Source of the DNA: Aliiroseovarius sp. F20344
GTDB taxonomy: Bacteria; Pseudomonadota; Alphaproteobacteria; Rhodobacterales; Rhodobacteraceae
Direction of reading: 5' to 3'
DNA length: 64,000 bases
Assembly (NCBI RefSeq): GCF_023016155.1
Contig: NZ_JALKBG010000008.1
Coordinates: 250,501-314,500, forward strand
The translations under genes were made by a program, and so were the position numbers. The notes below the pieces were generated by a model. The model was not told the origin of the DNA. It saw only the letters and a program-made list of their open reading frames with translations, and did no database searches. Positions 1 through 10,115 of the stretch are shown here, one piece after another; positions within the stretch are counted from its first letter, which is position 1, and the number at the start of each line of letters is the position of its first letter.

Positions 1-704
1 CGCCGCCCAAGGGTTTGCAAATGGATCCGGTCTATCTTCCCCCGCCCGAAGCGGTGGTGGATCGCGTGATTGAGATTGGCAGCGAAGGCTATCGAGGCAG
101 CACGCTTGCGGTGCATCTCGGCTATTCGCTGTTCCGCGTGATCGCAGGCTTCGTTGCTGGCGCGCTGGTTGGTATCCCGCTGGGTTATGCGATGGGTCTG
201 AATGGCTGGTTCCGCGGTTGGTTCGACCCGATTGTCGAGTTTATGCGGCCGGTGCCGCCATTGGCACTCATCCCATTGATCATCATCTGGTTCGGCATTG
301 GCGAAGCTGGCAAGATCATCTTGCTGTTCTTGGCGGCACTTTGGATCATGGCCATTGCCGCGCGGTCTGGCGTATCAGGGGTGAACATCTCTAAGGTGCA
401 TGCCGCGTATTCGCTGGGAGCGAGTAAATGGCAGATCATGCGACACGTGATCGTGCCCAACTCTCTGCCCGAGATCTTCACCGGCGCCCGCGTGGCGATG
501 GGGGTCTGTTGGGGCACCGTCGTGGCCGCCGAACTGGTTGCCGCTTCCGAGGGCGCAGGGATGATGATCATGGTCGCTTCCAAGTTCACCCTGACGGACA
601 TCGTTTTGATGGGGATCATTCTGATTGGCGTGATTGGCTTTGGCATCGATATACTGATGCGCAAGGCCGAGAACATCCTGGTGCCGTGGAAAGGCAAACA
701 CTAA
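1..704 (+). CDS. tauC: Taurine-type ABC transporter permease (5' end cut off by window)
   Basis: Inner-membrane permease of an ABC importer for a sulfonate such as taurine. The reading frame is open from base 3, and the residues before the first ATG (base 21) already match the family segment preceding the PSP/PPP motif, so the gene begins upstream of the window. Seen here: several hydrophobic helices, the RPVPPLALIPLIIIWFGIG segment typical of TauC/SsuC, and the EAA loop (AYSLGASKWQIMRHVIVPNSLPE, around residues 135-157) that contacts the ATPase. The C-terminus LVPWKGKH matches the usual TauC ending. The ATPase and binding protein are presumably upstream. TauC is preferred over SsuC on overall look only; the substrate is not proven. 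A hairpin terminator follows. Confidence 0.85.
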   Translation, partial: PPKGLQMDPVYLPPPEAVVDRVIEIGSEGYRGSTLAVHLGYSLFRVIAGFVAGALVGIPLGYAMGLNGWFRGWFDPIVEFMRPVPPLALIPLIIIWFGIGEAGKIILLFLAALWIMAIAARSGVSGVNISKVHAAYSLGASKWQIMRHVIVPNSLPEIFTGARVAMGVCWGTVVAAELVAASEGAGMMIMVASKFTLTDIVLMGIILIGVIGFGIDILMRKAENILVPWKGKH

Positions 705-1029
705 AGGCTGTACGCCATCATTGAACAAATACGCGCCGGGCTTGCGAGTCCGGCGCGTTACGTTTTGCCTGACCTTAGCGTCCCGCTGACAAGGAAGGCC
801 CTTGGTTAAACCCCGGTCACCAGCGCCAAACGCTTCCACTTTCAATTTAACGCAGCGAGATTGAGTTCACTCTCCTGCCTTTCAATTAAATCTCATTCCG
901 CGCCAACCAACTTAGGGCGGAATCATATTGCAAAGCATACCCGCTTTCCGATAGCTAGTGGCAGGAATGTAATCAATATTTTAAGCATTTCGGCTTCAGG
1001 AATGCATAGTTACTACGAGTATTGCAAAA
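705..1029. other. Intergenic region upstream of the RTX gene
   Basis: About 325 bases without a credible gene. After the hairpin at 731-758 the sequence becomes more AT-rich toward 1029, as expected for the promoter of the RTX gene. I could not pick out a convincing -35/-10 pair or a strong ribosome binding site before the ATG at 1030; the frame open at 861-1130 overlaps the RTX start in another frame and has no family resemblance. Confidence 0.5.
731..758 (+). terminator. Probable terminator after the tauC-like gene
   Basis: A perfect 9-bp stem (ACGCGCCGG at 731-739, CCGGCGCGT at 750-758) with a 10-nt loop lies 27 bases after the stop codon of the permease. It is followed by TACGTTTTGCC, a short T-run. 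Position and shape fit a rho-independent terminator. Confidence 0.65.
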
Positions 1030-4000
1030 ATGGGTTTTACTGCCAAATTTTCTCCGTCCCTTCCGATTTTCGAACTCGATCCAGATCAGACCGGTGCACA
1101 ACGCTTTGCAAACAGCACCGAGCTTCCTGACGGGCGAATTCTTGTGACATGGTGCAGCATCGAGTCAGTGTCCGATCCGGCGCTATACGACGTTTTTGCG
1201 CGCTACTATCTGCCCGATGGCACCCCAGATGGTGATACATTTCAGGTAAACACATCCACGCTATACGACCAGATTGCCCCCGATGTTCAGGTGCTTGAAG
1301 ATGGCGGGTTCATAATAGCATGGCAGTCGTCTCAGCTTGATGACCCGCTTGACCACGATATCGTAGTGCAGCGTTTCGATTCGGCTGGTCAACCAGTCGG
1401 TCCCGAGGTTGTGGTCAGCGAAGATGTTCTTGGCGCGAATGATACATTACCCCAGTTCGTGGATTTGCCGGGTGGGGGCTTTATGCTGTCTTGGACAACA
1501 TGGGGCGGAGGCCACCAGCATCAGGGTGTATACGCGCAAGAGTTCGATTCAGACGGAAACCCCGTTGGAGGCTTGCTTTATTCGGACGCGAATCCATTCA
1601 TAGATCCTACGGCTGATACGCTTCCGGCCGTGGTCGACACTGGCGACGGTTATACGTTTGACTGGGCCAACAGCCCCAACGATTGGCTTTATCTTTTTAG
1701 TCAGGACCAGATCGTCATTCTGGACAATGGCGGCATCATGACCGCCACAAATTTTAGGATTAGCTCCCAACTTCCTACCAGAGAATTTGAGTTAACCATC
1801 TATGGCCCGGATGGTGAGGTCTCGGTCCCCAGCTTTGGCGTGCTGCACGATAGATTCCATAAAATCTCCCTGCAAAAGCTCACCAAATTGCCGGATGGCA
1901 ATATCCTTGTCACCTGGTGGGATGGCGAATACTCCACTGACAAAGCTCAGGCGATCTGGGGTGTTGTGTATTCCCAGACTGGCGAGCAATTGACGGATCA
2001 TGTGCAAATCTCGCCCGATGTCATTCAAAGACCCGATCTTAAAGTGCGCGACTATGACGTCAGCGTGTTGAGCGATGGCAAGATCATGGTCACGTTTGAT
2101 CGCGACATCTTTCATGGTCTCAATGATGGCGAAGATGCGTTTGCACGCATCTTCGAAATCGACCTTAGCGCGCATCAGGATGTGCTGTCAGACGATGACA
2201 ATTCCGTAACCCTAACGGATCAAGATGACTTTGTCGGCGCTGCGGGCGGCAACGACACGGTTTGGGCCGGGCTTGGCGATGATGATATCAGCGGGGGCAC
2301 CGGCCACGATGTGGTTTGGGGCGAAGCAGGCAACGACTCGCTGAAAGGGAACGACGGAAACGACACCCTGCATGGCGGTGACGGTCGCGACGTGTTGGAA
2401 GGTGGCATGGGTGATGACATCTTGCACGGCGACGACGGTAATGACGAGCTGTCAGGCGGCATGGGCGATGACACCATGTATGGCGGCGCCGGCGATGATT
2501 ATATGTTCGGCGGCTCTGGGACGGATCAGATGTTCGGCGGAATCGGCGATGATGTGATGGTCGGGGCTTTCATTTATGAACCCAATGGTGGTTTCATGGA
2601 TGGTGGTGCTGGTAACGACCAGTTGTTCCTAGAAGGTGGTGAAGCGCGCGGCGGTGATGGAAATGATGTCTTTGTAGGCTCTGGTAGCCTTTACGGGGAA
2701 GGCGACGATGATCTGTTTGAAACAGGAAGCAGTTTCTCAAACGTCGATGGCGGAGAGGGCTATGACACTCTGGTTACCTATCGGAGCGTCGATCTTTCTC
2801 AAGGGGTCTTCACCTACACTTCCGGTCCTTCGGGCACTCTCAATACTGCGGGGTCTATTCAGAATGTTGAGGCGTTCTATCTTGAAATTGACCCCAACCT
2901 TGATTTCGGAGGATTTACGAAGACCTTTATAGGCGACGATAGCAACAGCTATGTTCACTATACTGGCGTTCTCAAGCCCAGCACGGGCGGTGGCGGGGAC
3001 GACTTTTTTGAGAGCTCGGGCCACTACGATCTTGGAGTATCTCTATTCTATAAAACAGAGATTGACGCCGGCGAAGGAAATGACACCGTTCTTGCTGGCG
3101 CACATCTGAACACTATTTATGGCGGTGAAGGCAACGATCTACTCGTTGGTCATATCTTGCACGATCGATTGTTTGGGGATGGGGGCAATGATATTCTGAT
3201 CGGACGTGCCGGTCACGACGAGATCAGTGGGGGCGCTGGTGATGACCATTTGGATGGTGGCGAAGGTCATGACTACATCGACGGTGGTTCGGGGATAGAC
3301 ACAGTTCAGATCAACGCAAATTTAGCGGATGTCTTGATTGTGCAAACGGGATGGGGGTTCGAAATCCTCAACGGAACTGACCGCGACTTTGTTCGCAATG
3401 CCGAATACTTCCAGTTCTCAGATCAAACACTAGCGGCGGCTGATCTGCCGATACACGGAACGCTGGACAAACCTAAACCAGACGTCTCGGTGCATGGGTA
3501 TCGAGACTATATGTATGGCACGTCCGAGGCTGACATCATCATTGGTCAGGATGACACGAACGAAATCCACGCGCACGAAGGCGATGACGTAATCTATGTT
3601 GCTGACACGGCTGCTTTCACAACGACGGTTGCCTATGGGGGCGACGGAAGCGACACTTTGTATGGCGGAGCGCAGCGTGACTATCTTTGGGGCGGCGGCG
3701 ACGATGATCAAGCTTATGGCGGCGGTGGTGACGACGACCTCAACGGGGGCGTCGGAAATGATCAGCTGCACGGAGAGGACGGTCACGACAAACTCGTTGG
3801 TTATGACGGCGATGACCTTCTGAACGGTGGGGATGGCGACGACCACTTGGACGGCGGCGACGGCAATGACCACCTGATCGCAGGTGACGGTCGTGACACG
3901 CTTTACGGAGGAGACGGCGATGATCTTCTTCAAGGGGGATTGGGCTACAACATCCTTTACGGAGGCTCTGGAAACGACCGCTTGGAAAGCGGTGCTGGAC

Positions 4001-5268
4001 AGGCATCGCAACGCGGTGAAGACGGCGATGACATTCTGATCGGTGGAGGCGGAAACGACTATCAACTTGGCGGCTCTGGCAACGATACAATCACCGGCGG
4101 CGCTGGCGAAGACACCATTGATGGTGGCACCGGAGATGACAATATCTTTGGTGGCGATGGAAATGATGAGATTGAGGGTGGCGATGGAGCAGACCTGATC
4201 ATGGGTGAGATCGGGGATGACATCATTCGTGGCAATTCTGGGGACGATACGATCGCGAGCGGAAGTGGGAATGACACTGCCGACGGCGGAGCCGGAGATG
4301 ACCAGATCCTAGGCGGGGCAGGCCGCGACATTCTAAGAGGGGCCGATGGTCACGATTTTCTGGATGGGGGGATCGGAAACGACAGTCTCGTCGGAGGTGT
4401 AGGTGACGACACTCTTAACGGCGGAAAAGGCTCTGATCGGCTGATAGGCGGCGATGGCACGGACACTGTATCTTTCCTTGGTACAAATTCGAATACCGTT
4501 GATTTGCGCAAAACACAAAAGCAGCAGACTGGAGAAGGGCTGGACCTTCTGCGTGAAATCGAAAATGTAACTACAACGTCAGGAAACGATAAGCTCTACG
4601 GGAATGGTGCGGCCAACCATCTGACGGCAGGCACTGGGAAAGATCTGCTTATTGGCCGAAATGGAAATGACGTCCTAAACGGAGGCAAGGGTTCTGATAG
4701 CATTTTTGGTGGACGCGGAAACGACTCTGCCGAGTTTTTGACGGGAGCTGACACCACCGTTGATCTGAGCATAACAAGCCGTCAAAACACCGGCGAAGGG
4801 CTCGACACACTCAAGTCAATCGAAAACCTCCAGACAGGGGATGGCGACGACCTAGTCAAGGGCGGGAAAGCTGCGAACGTTTTGGCGACAGGAGAGGGGA
4901 ACGACACCCTAATCGGACGAGCCGGGAATGATCAGCTCTTCGGGGAGGGAGGCATCGACCAACTCAGAGGTGGGGCTGGCAATGATACACTCATCGGGGG
5001 TACAGGCGATGACGTCCTTTTCGGTGGTGAAGGTGCGGATACTTTCATTTTCGAAACCGGGGACGGGTCGGATGTAGTTTCAGATTTTGTCGTCGGAAGT
5101 GACAAATTGATTGTCGATGGTGTCGAATACTCTCTCACCAATCCTCCAACGGATGTTACCGTAACCGCTGGCAGCGGTCAGGTGATCATCGAATATGGAG
5201 ATGGAGATGCGATCGTCTTGCTTGAAACAACGAGCTTAAAGAACTCACATCCAGATTGGTTCTTGTAA
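1030..5268 (+). CDS. Large RTX (hemolysin-type calcium-binding repeat) secreted protein
   Basis: A 1412-residue acidic protein of the RTX type, expected to leave the cell by a type I (ABC/MFP/TolC) system through an uncleaved C-terminal signal and to fold outside on binding calcium. There is no N-terminal signal peptide. Residues 1-380 contain repeated units of the form DGxILVTW / GGFIIAW / GGFMLSW / GNILVTWW / GKIMVTF, suggesting a beta-propeller-like head. Nonapeptide repeats GGxGxDxLx follow in blocks, coded at about 2220-2560, 3060-3300, 3500-4460 and 4570-5040. Two copies of a module with TGEGLDxLxxIEN lie near 4500-4570 and 4750-4830. The end ([18 protein letters not shown]...) is the usual pre-signal segment. 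No HExxH protease motif was seen, so an adhesin or matrix protein is more likely than an enzyme. No type I secretion genes are in this window. It lies next to the exopolysaccharide locus, convergent with its glycosyltransferase operon. Confidence 0.9.
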   Translation: MGFTAKFSPSLPIFELDPDQTGAQRFANSTELPDGRILVTWCSIESVSDPALYDVFARYYLPDGTPDGDTFQVNTSTLYDQIAPDVQVLEDGGFIIAWQSSQLDDPLDHDIVVQRFDSAGQPVGPEVVVSEDVLGANDTLPQFVDLPGGGFMLSWTTWGGGHQHQGVYAQEFDSDGNPVGGLLYSDANPFIDPTADTLPAVVDTGDGYTFDWANSPNDWLYLFSQDQIVILDNGGIMTATNFRISSQLPTREFELTIYGPDGEVSVPSFGVLHDRFHKISLQKLTKLPDGNILVTWWDGEYSTDKAQAIWGVVYSQTGEQLTDHVQISPDVIQRPDLKVRDYDVSVLSDGKIMVTFDRDIFHGLNDGEDAFARIFEIDLSAHQDVLSDDDNSVTLTDQDDFVGAAGGNDTVWAGLGDDDISGGTGHDVVWGEAGNDSLKGNDGNDTLHGGDGRDVLEGGMGDDILHGDDGNDELSGGMGDDTMYGGAGDDYMFGGSGTDQMFGGIGDDVMVGAFIYEPNGGFMDGGAGNDQLFLEGGEARGGDGNDVFVGSGSLYGEGDDDLFETGSSFSNVDGGEGYDTLVTYRSVDLSQGVFTYTSGPSGTLNTAGSIQNVEAFYLEIDPNLDFGGFTKTFIGDDSNSYVHYTGVLKPSTGGGGDDFFESSGHYDLGVSLFYKTEIDAGEGNDTVLAGAHLNTIYGGEGNDLLVGHILHDRLFGDGGNDILIGRAGHDEISGGAGDDHLDGGEGHDYIDGGSGIDTVQINANLADVLIVQTGWGFEILNGTDRDFVRNAEYFQFSDQTLAAADLPIHGTLDKPKPDVSVHGYRDYMYGTSEADIIIGQDDTNEIHAHEGDDVIYVADTAAFTTTVAYGGDGSDTLYGGAQRDYLWGGGDDDQAYGGGGDDDLNGGVGNDQLHGEDGHDKLVGYDGDDLLNGGDGDDHLDGGDGNDHLIAGDGRDTLYGGDGDDLLQGGLGYNILYGGSGNDRLESGAGQASQRGEDGDDILIGGGGNDYQLGGSGNDTITGGAGEDTIDGGTGDDNIFGGDGNDEIEGGDGADLIMGEIGDDIIRGNSGDDTIASGSGNDTADGGAGDDQILGGAGRDILRGADGHDFLDGGIGNDSLVGGVGDDTLNGGKGSDRLIGGDGTDTVSFLGTNSNTVDLRKTQKQQTGEGLDLLREIENVTTTSGNDKLYGNGAANHLTAGTGKDLLIGRNGNDVLNGGKGSDSIFGGRGNDSAEFLTGADTTVDLSITSRQNTGEGLDTLKSIENLQTGDGDDLVKGGKAANVLATGEGNDTLIGRAGNDQLFGEGGIDQLRGGAGNDTLIGGTGDDVLFGGEGADTFIFETGDGSDVVSDFVVGSDKLIVDGVEYSLTNPPTDVTVTAGSGQVIIEYGDGDAIVLLETTSLKNSHPDWFL

Positions 5269-5724
5269 GGGAAACGACTATGCCGGAGCGATTTCGTTTT
5301 GGGTGTTTCTGAGTGAAGGTCCTTGTGCTGTGCAATGTTCCTTGGATTTGAACAAGTGGGTGCTCAGTTTACCATGATCAATCACCATTTAATCCGCAGT
5401 GCGCGCGGATGAAGTTGTTGATTAAGAGGGCAGGGACGGTTGCAATGCTCTGTGTCCCTTTTGGCTTCGATATCGCCGATGCTCTTCGATTTCCCTTTTC
5501 CTTGCCGTGACTGTCTGTCGTCACATAAAGTTGGACATCAGAACGGTCCGGCCCCGGTAACTACAACAAATCGCTTTCCCAGATATGGAAATGATTAGAA
5601 CAAGTTGCGCGGTATCAACTTAGTGTCCATGCATAGCGTCACTCAATTGCACGTCTTCCTATATTGTCTCTGGGCTTCCTGGTTATTCGAGCAATCGAAA
5701 GGTCCCGATCTGCGGGTTTCCTTT
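5269..5724. other. Intergenic region between convergent RTX and glycosyltransferase genes
   Basis: 456 bases with no supportable gene on either strand. The only structure noticed is an inverted repeat AGGGAC (5432-5437) / GTCCCT (5454-5459) with a 16-nt loop followed by TTTTGG, a weak terminator candidate 160 bases past the RTX stop. The two neighbours end toward this region, so no promoter is required here. Confidence 0.5.
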
Positions 5725-6756
5725 TTATGACAGCACCGGTGACGGTTTGAACGGAGTTGGCTGGCTGAGTTCACCACAAAGGTCTTTGACCAGCTTGGAC
5801 CAGGCGGTGGCGAAGTTTTGTTCGGGGGTTTGAGTAACGTTGCAAGTAGCCACGATTGCTATTTTCTTTCGCGCAGCGGCGTCGATCGCATCAGACCATG
5901 CTTCGATATCACGAGAGATGACAAGGCGTGCTCCGAATTCAACGTGGTCCACGAGCCCGTCAACGGATTGCGCCAACACAGGTCGCTTCGCGGCAAGTGC
6001 CTCGGCTGCGACCAATCCGTAAGCCTCCCAACGCGAGGGCATCAGGACTGCGTCGATTTCACCATAGATACCGCTTGCGTCGGAACGGTGACCTTCGAAT
6101 GAAATGCGGGGATCATCTTGGGCCAAACGCTTGAGGTTCTCTTCCTCGGGGCCTGTTCCGTAAATCCGCAATTTTACGTTTGGAATGTTCACGTCTTTGA
6201 AGGCATCAATCAGAGTGTCAAATCCCTTTTGATGATCCAGGCGTCCGATTGCACCAAAGACGCGCGTTTCACCCTTCGGTGCGGGCATGGCACGCATGTC
6301 GTCATAGGACACAGTGGATTGTATGACACCAAGCTGCGACGGGCGCACAAGGCCAGCTGTAGCCAGCCAACGTCCCTGCGCATAACTGACGGCAACAACT
6401 TTGTCATAAAGTGCGTATGCTGAGCGCAGTAGCGTGTTGAAACGCGCTTTGCGGAGAACATTCCGGGCGACAAACGCTTCGGTATAGCTGTGCTCGACAT
6501 GGATCATTGGTGTGTTTGGATTCAGTGCGCGCAACACAACATGGCCCGGCAAAGTACGCCAAGACACAGAAAGGTGGGACACGATGACATCCGCGTTCAG
6601 GCGGCCGATCTTGGTCGATCCGCGCTTAACGAATTTAACGATATGTCGATCACCCGATGCGCCGATGATCGGGCAGGATTGAATGTGCTCTAACACGCGG
6701 GTCACGCCGCCGCTGGTTTGGTCGTCGCAGAGGTGAATGATGGTTTTGCTGGACAT
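5725..6756 (-). CDS. Family 4 glycosyltransferase (GT-B fold)
   Basis: 343-residue retaining glycosyltransferase expected to add a sugar to the lipid-linked repeat unit on the cytoplasmic face. The second half carries the GT4 signature: VFGAIGRLDHQKGFDTLIDAF (about 180-200), RIYGTGPEEENLKRLA, then an E-x7-E-like stretch MPSRWEAYGLVAAEALAAKRPVLA. It starts at ATG 6756-6754, which shares its A with the TAA of the preceding gene (TAATG), and has AAGGAG seven bases upstream, so it is translationally coupled. It is the last gene of a minus-strand operon flippase - GT2 - GT2 - GT4. The sugar transferred cannot be read from the sequence. Confidence 0.88.
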   Translation of the reverse strand: MSSKTIIHLCDDQTSGGVTRVLEHIQSCPIIGASGDRHIVKFVKRGSTKIGRLNADVIVSHLSVSWRTLPGHVVLRALNPNTPMIHVEHSYTEAFVARNVLRKARFNTLLRSAYALYDKVVAVSYAQGRWLATAGLVRPSQLGVIQSTVSYDDMRAMPAPKGETRVFGAIGRLDHQKGFDTLIDAFKDVNIPNVKLRIYGTGPEEENLKRLAQDDPRISFEGHRSDASGIYGEIDAVLMPSRWEAYGLVAAEALAAKRPVLAQSVDGLVDHVEFGARLVISRDIEAWSDAIDAAARKKIAIVATCNVTQTPEQNFATAWSKLVKDLCGELSQPTPFKPSPVLS

Positions 6757-7751
6757 TAGAAGGCTCCTTGGCGTTTGGAGTTCGCTGCGATCGCGAACAG
6801 GCGTTGAAGGTTGCGTGCGCCGAATAGCGACAGCAAGTGAAGGGCGCAGAAAGTCGTGGCGGATTTGACGGGCTCTTCAAGGAAAGGACGCAACGAGGTT
6901 TGCATCCAAGCCTTTGCGTGTCGGCGCGCGCGCGAAAGGTCGAGCGACTTGAGTGCGCGGCGACATAGATAGCGTTGTTGATACGCGCGCGCAGTCTGTG
7001 CGTGTTTTTCAAAGAATGCGGGGTTCAAAGGGGCCAGTTTGGTGACCATTTGCTCCCAGGCTTGCAACTGATTTTCGGTCGATGCGGATAGGCCATCAGG
7101 ATTGATCCGATACTGTGTCAGCAAGCCCTTGATCCCTTCAAACTCCCAAGCGGTGGTCAAAGCAATTCGGGTCCAGCATTCAATGTCCTCGGACTGGCGG
7201 AAGGTTTCGTCGAAATACCAATCGCGTTCTTGTTCGTGCTTTGGGCGATAGGCGATGTCTTCAAAGACGTCGCGACGCACAACAACCGCCGAGCCATTGC
7301 CGATCGGATTGCGCTTGAAAACATGTGCTGGTGTAACGCTGGTAAGCTTTGGGGTCTGGGTTTGACCAATGGGGATGCCTGCGTTGTCAATCAGAGTTGA
7401 CCCGGAATAACTCAGACCAACCACCGGGTTCGCACGCAGATGTGCCACATGACGCGCGAGCTTCTCCGGCGCCCAGATGTCATCAGCATCGCAAAACCCG
7501 ATGAATGCGCCAGCCGCTGCGTGGATGCCGCTGTTGCGAGCGCCCGCAAGACCACGATTGCGCTGATGTACAACTTGGACATTTTCGTTTTGCGCATAAC
7601 GGTTTGAGATTTCGATGGTTTCATCTGTCGAGCCGTCGTCGACGATTACGATCTCGAAGTTGTCGTAGGACTGCGCCAGCAAGGCCTCAAGGGTTTTGGG
7701 CAGTGTTTTGGCCGCGTTGTAGGCAGGAACAACGATAGAAGCGAAGGTCAT
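6756..7751 (-). CDS. Family 2 glycosyltransferase
   Basis: 331-residue inverting glycosyltransferase of GT-A fold. The N-terminus FASIVVPAYNAAKTLPKTLEALLAQ, the nucleotide-binding DDGSTDET and the metal-binding FCDADDIW are all present; the C-terminal third is a family-specific helical tail. The reading frame extends much further upstream to 8231, but that extension overlaps the next gene and has no family resemblance. I place the start at ATG 7751, which has GGAG at 7757-7760 at good spacing; ATG 7763, sharing a base with the upstream stop, is the alternative and adds four residues. Probably assembles the exopolysaccharide repeat unit together with its three operon partners. Confidence 0.87.
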   Translation of the reverse strand: MTFASIVVPAYNAAKTLPKTLEALLAQSYDNFEIVIVDDGSTDETIEISNRYAQNENVQVVHQRNRGLAGARNSGIHAAAGAFIGFCDADDIWAPEKLARHVAHLRANPVVGLSYSGSTLIDNAGIPIGQTQTPKLTSVTPAHVFKRNPIGNGSAVVVRRDVFEDIAYRPKHEQERDWYFDETFRQSEDIECWTRIALTTAWEFEGIKGLLTQYRINPDGLSASTENQLQAWEQMVTKLAPLNPAFFEKHAQTARAYQQRYLCRRALKSLDLSRARRHAKAWMQTSLRPFLEEPVKSATTFCALHLLSLFGARNLQRLFAIAANSKRQGAF

Positions 7752-7762
7752 GTCATTCTCCA

Positions 7763-8683
7763 TTATGTAAAAAGCCTGCGCGCAATCGGGCGCGGCAAAA
7801 CCGGGACGCTGAGCGCGGCGAGCAGGGTCAACACGCCGCGCCGTGGCGAGGAAAAGAAGCCTGAGGGGCTGATTTGCAGACCCGCGAGGGCGAAACGTAG
7901 GGGCAGGAAACGATCTTCGCTCATGCGCAAGGCGCGACGGGAAAGATAACGATTGTAGATCGCATTGCTTGTGGGGCTTGGGGTTGCACCAAAACTGGCG
8001 GCTGTTTTCAATACCTCTTGGCGCGAGCGTTCCATCGCCGCCAATTCGGACGAAAGACCGCGCGGGCTGGTGCGGTAATATGTGTGCAGCTCGTGCAGGC
8101 CCTGAATGCGAAGGCCTTGTCCGACAGCCCGCACAAGCCAGTCGAGGTCTTCGTTGTGGACCATCTCGGTTGAAAAACCGCCTGTGGCTCTGAATGCATC
8201 CCGACGCATGGTGATGTTGGAGCAGGTGCAAACGGGGTTTTCACCCAGCAGCATGTCGATGTTCAGCTGGGCTTGGGGCACGGTTGAATACACCGACGCG
8301 TCACTTGGTGTTTCGTTGAAGAAGGCAATCTGTCCGAATGCACCATGAGTTTCTGGATTGGAGAATGCTTTTGCGAGCGTTTCCAGTTTTGTCTCGGTCC
8401 AGATGTCATCTGCATCGCAAAACGCAATGAGCTCGTTGCGGGTAACAGTCATTGCTCCGTAGTTGCGCGCTGCACTCGGACCTTTGCGAAGGTTGAAGAT
8501 CAATCGGATACGGTCATCGCGCTGGGCGTATTCCTGCACGATTTTACAGCTCGCATCCGAGGATCCGTCATCGACAACAACCGCTTCCCAGTCGGCATGT
8601 GTCTGGGCGCGAAAGCTATCAAGTGTAGAGGCAATAGTGCCTTCAGCATTGTAGCATGGAACGATGATCGAAAACTTGGTCAT
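7763..8683 (-). CDS. Family 2 glycosyltransferase
   Basis: 306-residue GT-A glycosyltransferase, clearly a paralogue of the next gene downstream. Motifs: FSIIVPCYNAEGTIASTLDSF at the N-terminus, VDDGSSDAS, AFCDADDIWTETK, and a later MVHNEDLDWLVR likely holding the catalytic acidic residue. It begins three bases after the flippase stop and ends overlapping the start region of the following GT2 gene. Donor and acceptor sugars are unknown. Confidence 0.87.
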   Translation of the reverse strand: MTKFSIIVPCYNAEGTIASTLDSFRAQTHADWEAVVVDDGSSDASCKIVQEYAQRDDRIRLIFNLRKGPSAARNYGAMTVTRNELIAFCDADDIWTETKLETLAKAFSNPETHGAFGQIAFFNETPSDASVYSTVPQAQLNIDMLLGENPVCTCSNITMRRDAFRATGGFSTEMVHNEDLDWLVRAVGQGLRIQGLHELHTYYRTSPRGLSSELAAMERSRQEVLKTAASFGATPSPTSNAIYNRYLSRRALRMSEDRFLPLRFALAGLQISPSGFFSSPRRGVLTLLAALSVPVLPRPIARRLFT

Positions 8684-8686
8684 GGG

Positions 8687-9931
8687 TTACGCTTTCACTT
8701 TGTCCGGCCCATATGCCAACAGAACGGCTGGCGCAGAGGCGATTGAAAGGATGGTCGCGGTCACCAGGGCATAGCCGGTTGCGACAGAGGTCAGGCCGAA
8801 AGGTGCAAGCATGGCAGTATTGGCAAGAAGCGCGGCCGTGAGAATGAGGGTGACCCAAAGCTCGACTTCTGGGCGGTCTTGGACACGCAGCCAACCGGCT
8901 GCGGCAGACCAAAGCGTTGATGGGATCGCGACAAGGCACAGGATTGAAACAACGGGGCTGATGTCGTCCCAACCTTCACCAAAAAGAACAGGCACGTAAT
9001 AGGGCGCCAGCACAGCTTGCAGCATCACGATCGGTGCAACCACGGAGAGCGGCATAGATATGCTTTGGCGCAGCGCCTTGGCCTTATCTTGGGCGCTACA
9101 AAGATGTGGGAAAACCACCGTAGCCAGCGCGACAGAAACCGAGTTGGCAAGGCTGAGGCCCGCGTTGAAGGCCATGAAATAGAGACCCAATGTCTCGGCG
9201 CCCATCAAGGCGCCCACAATCACTTTGTCAGCTTGCAGGCGCAGCGCTTTGGTCACTTCGGTTCCTAGCACGGCGCGGCCGAATTGAATGAAAGGACGGA
9301 TCGGAGCGTAGCCCGCATCGCGATTGGCCTTCCAAGGGTGCAGGCGACGTTGTGCGATCAACCAGAACGGAGCAGAGATCACGCGTGGCAGGATCAACGC
9401 CAAAGGGTTCGCCCAAACAAGGGCAAGCGCGACAGCTGCAATATTAGAACCCACGATTTGCGACCCTGAAATCGCGGCAGTCTGTTGCATCTTCCCTGCG
9501 CGCATCGCCAGGGCGACCTGAACAAGGCCGCCGGGCATGAATAGATATTCAACTGCCAGCAGCAGGATAAGCGCGGCCAGGGTGGCGCTTCCGCCCAACA
9601 AGAAAACCGCGCCAGCAACACCTGCTTGTAAGGTGAAGAGGCCGAGGCACCATGCCCAGAAGGTCTTATGTGCTGTATTGCACGTGGCATCCAGGGCATC
9701 GTCGCGAGCCGAGATGATCTTTTGGCCCACGCCGTTCTCGGTAAGGGATTTGACGATATCACCCGCTGCCATTGCTGCAGCGGCCACACCGATTTCGGTG
9801 AGTTCAAGGGATCGCGCAACAGCGACCACAACCAAGAGGCGCGACGCCTTGGCGGCAGCTTCCGAAGCGCCATAAGCCATCAGGCCCTTTGCCAGTGAGT
9901 TTATTTGTGAAGCTGCGTTCATTCCGGTCAT
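8687..9931 (-). CDS. Oligosaccharide flippase, Wzx/MATE-like
   Basis: 414-residue integral membrane protein with about twelve hydrophobic segments, in the polysaccharide-transport branch of the MOP superfamily. It would flip the undecaprenyl-linked repeat unit across the inner membrane. Support comes from the N-terminal SLAKGLMAYGASEAAAKASRLLVVVAVARSLELTEIGV, typical of the family, and from its place as first gene of an operon of three glycosyltransferases, divergent from a Wza-like gene. ATG 9931 and ATG 9922 are both possible starts; neither has a clear ribosome binding site. The promoter must lie in 9932-10115, a region that also holds the inverted repeat at 10019-10036. Confidence 0.85.
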   Translation of the reverse strand: MTGMNAASQINSLAKGLMAYGASEAAAKASRLLVVVAVARSLELTEIGVAAAAMAAGDIVKSLTENGVGQKIISARDDALDATCNTAHKTFWAWCLGLFTLQAGVAGAVFLLGGSATLAALILLLAVEYLFMPGGLVQVALAMRAGKMQQTAAISGSQIVGSNIAAVALALVWANPLALILPRVISAPFWLIAQRRLHPWKANRDAGYAPIRPFIQFGRAVLGTEVTKALRLQADKVIVGALMGAETLGLYFMAFNAGLSLANSVSVALATVVFPHLCSAQDKAKALRQSISMPLSVVAPIVMLQAVLAPYYVPVLFGEGWDDISPVVSILCLVAIPSTLWSAAAGWLRVQDRPEVELWVTLILTAALLANTAMLAPFGLTSVATGYALVTATILSIASAPAVLLAYGPDKVKA

Positions 9932-10018
9932 CCATTTCGTGATGACCCATTTTTATCTAACAAAAACTGAGGAGTATTGGACGCTACTGGACAGTTTCGA
10001 GGCGCGGAAGGCTTGACA

Positions 10019-10036
10019 CCTACCCAAGTGGATAGG
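10019..10036. promoter_or_regulatory. Inverted repeat CCTACCC-N4-GGATAGG in the wzx/wza divergent promoter
   Basis: CCTACCC (10019-10025), spacer AAGT, GGATAGG (10030-10036): arms match at 6 of 7 positions. It follows directly on a TTGACA hexamer (10013-10018), so a bound protein would sit between -35 and -10 of a promoter reading toward the Wza-like gene. No good -10 is visible, which fits a promoter needing an activator. Similar repeats occur at 14455-14472 and 16952-16969. Operator function is inferred from recurrence and position. Confidence 0.5.
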
Positions 10037-10115
10037 GATGTTACTCCCAACGACCTTTGGTAGTTTCAACGCTGCTGGGCTAAGCCGATGGTGTAAGTAC
10101 TAGTTAGGGACCGAC

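Noticed and set aside
2220-5040. Short repeated DNA units resembling a repeat array
   Set aside because: The period follows the nine-residue RTX repeat and the units differ at the DNA level; not a CRISPR array.
2212-5141. Long open frames opposite and alongside the RTX gene
   Set aside because: They are side effects of the repetitive GGxGxD coding sequence: low-complexity products rich in V/I/A or S/P, no start signals and no family resemblance.
7752-8231. Upstream extension of the glycosyltransferase frame, giving a 491-residue protein
   Set aside because: It overlaps another glycosyltransferase gene, has arginine/histidine-rich composition typical of an out-of-frame reading, and a good ribosome binding site supports the start at 7751.
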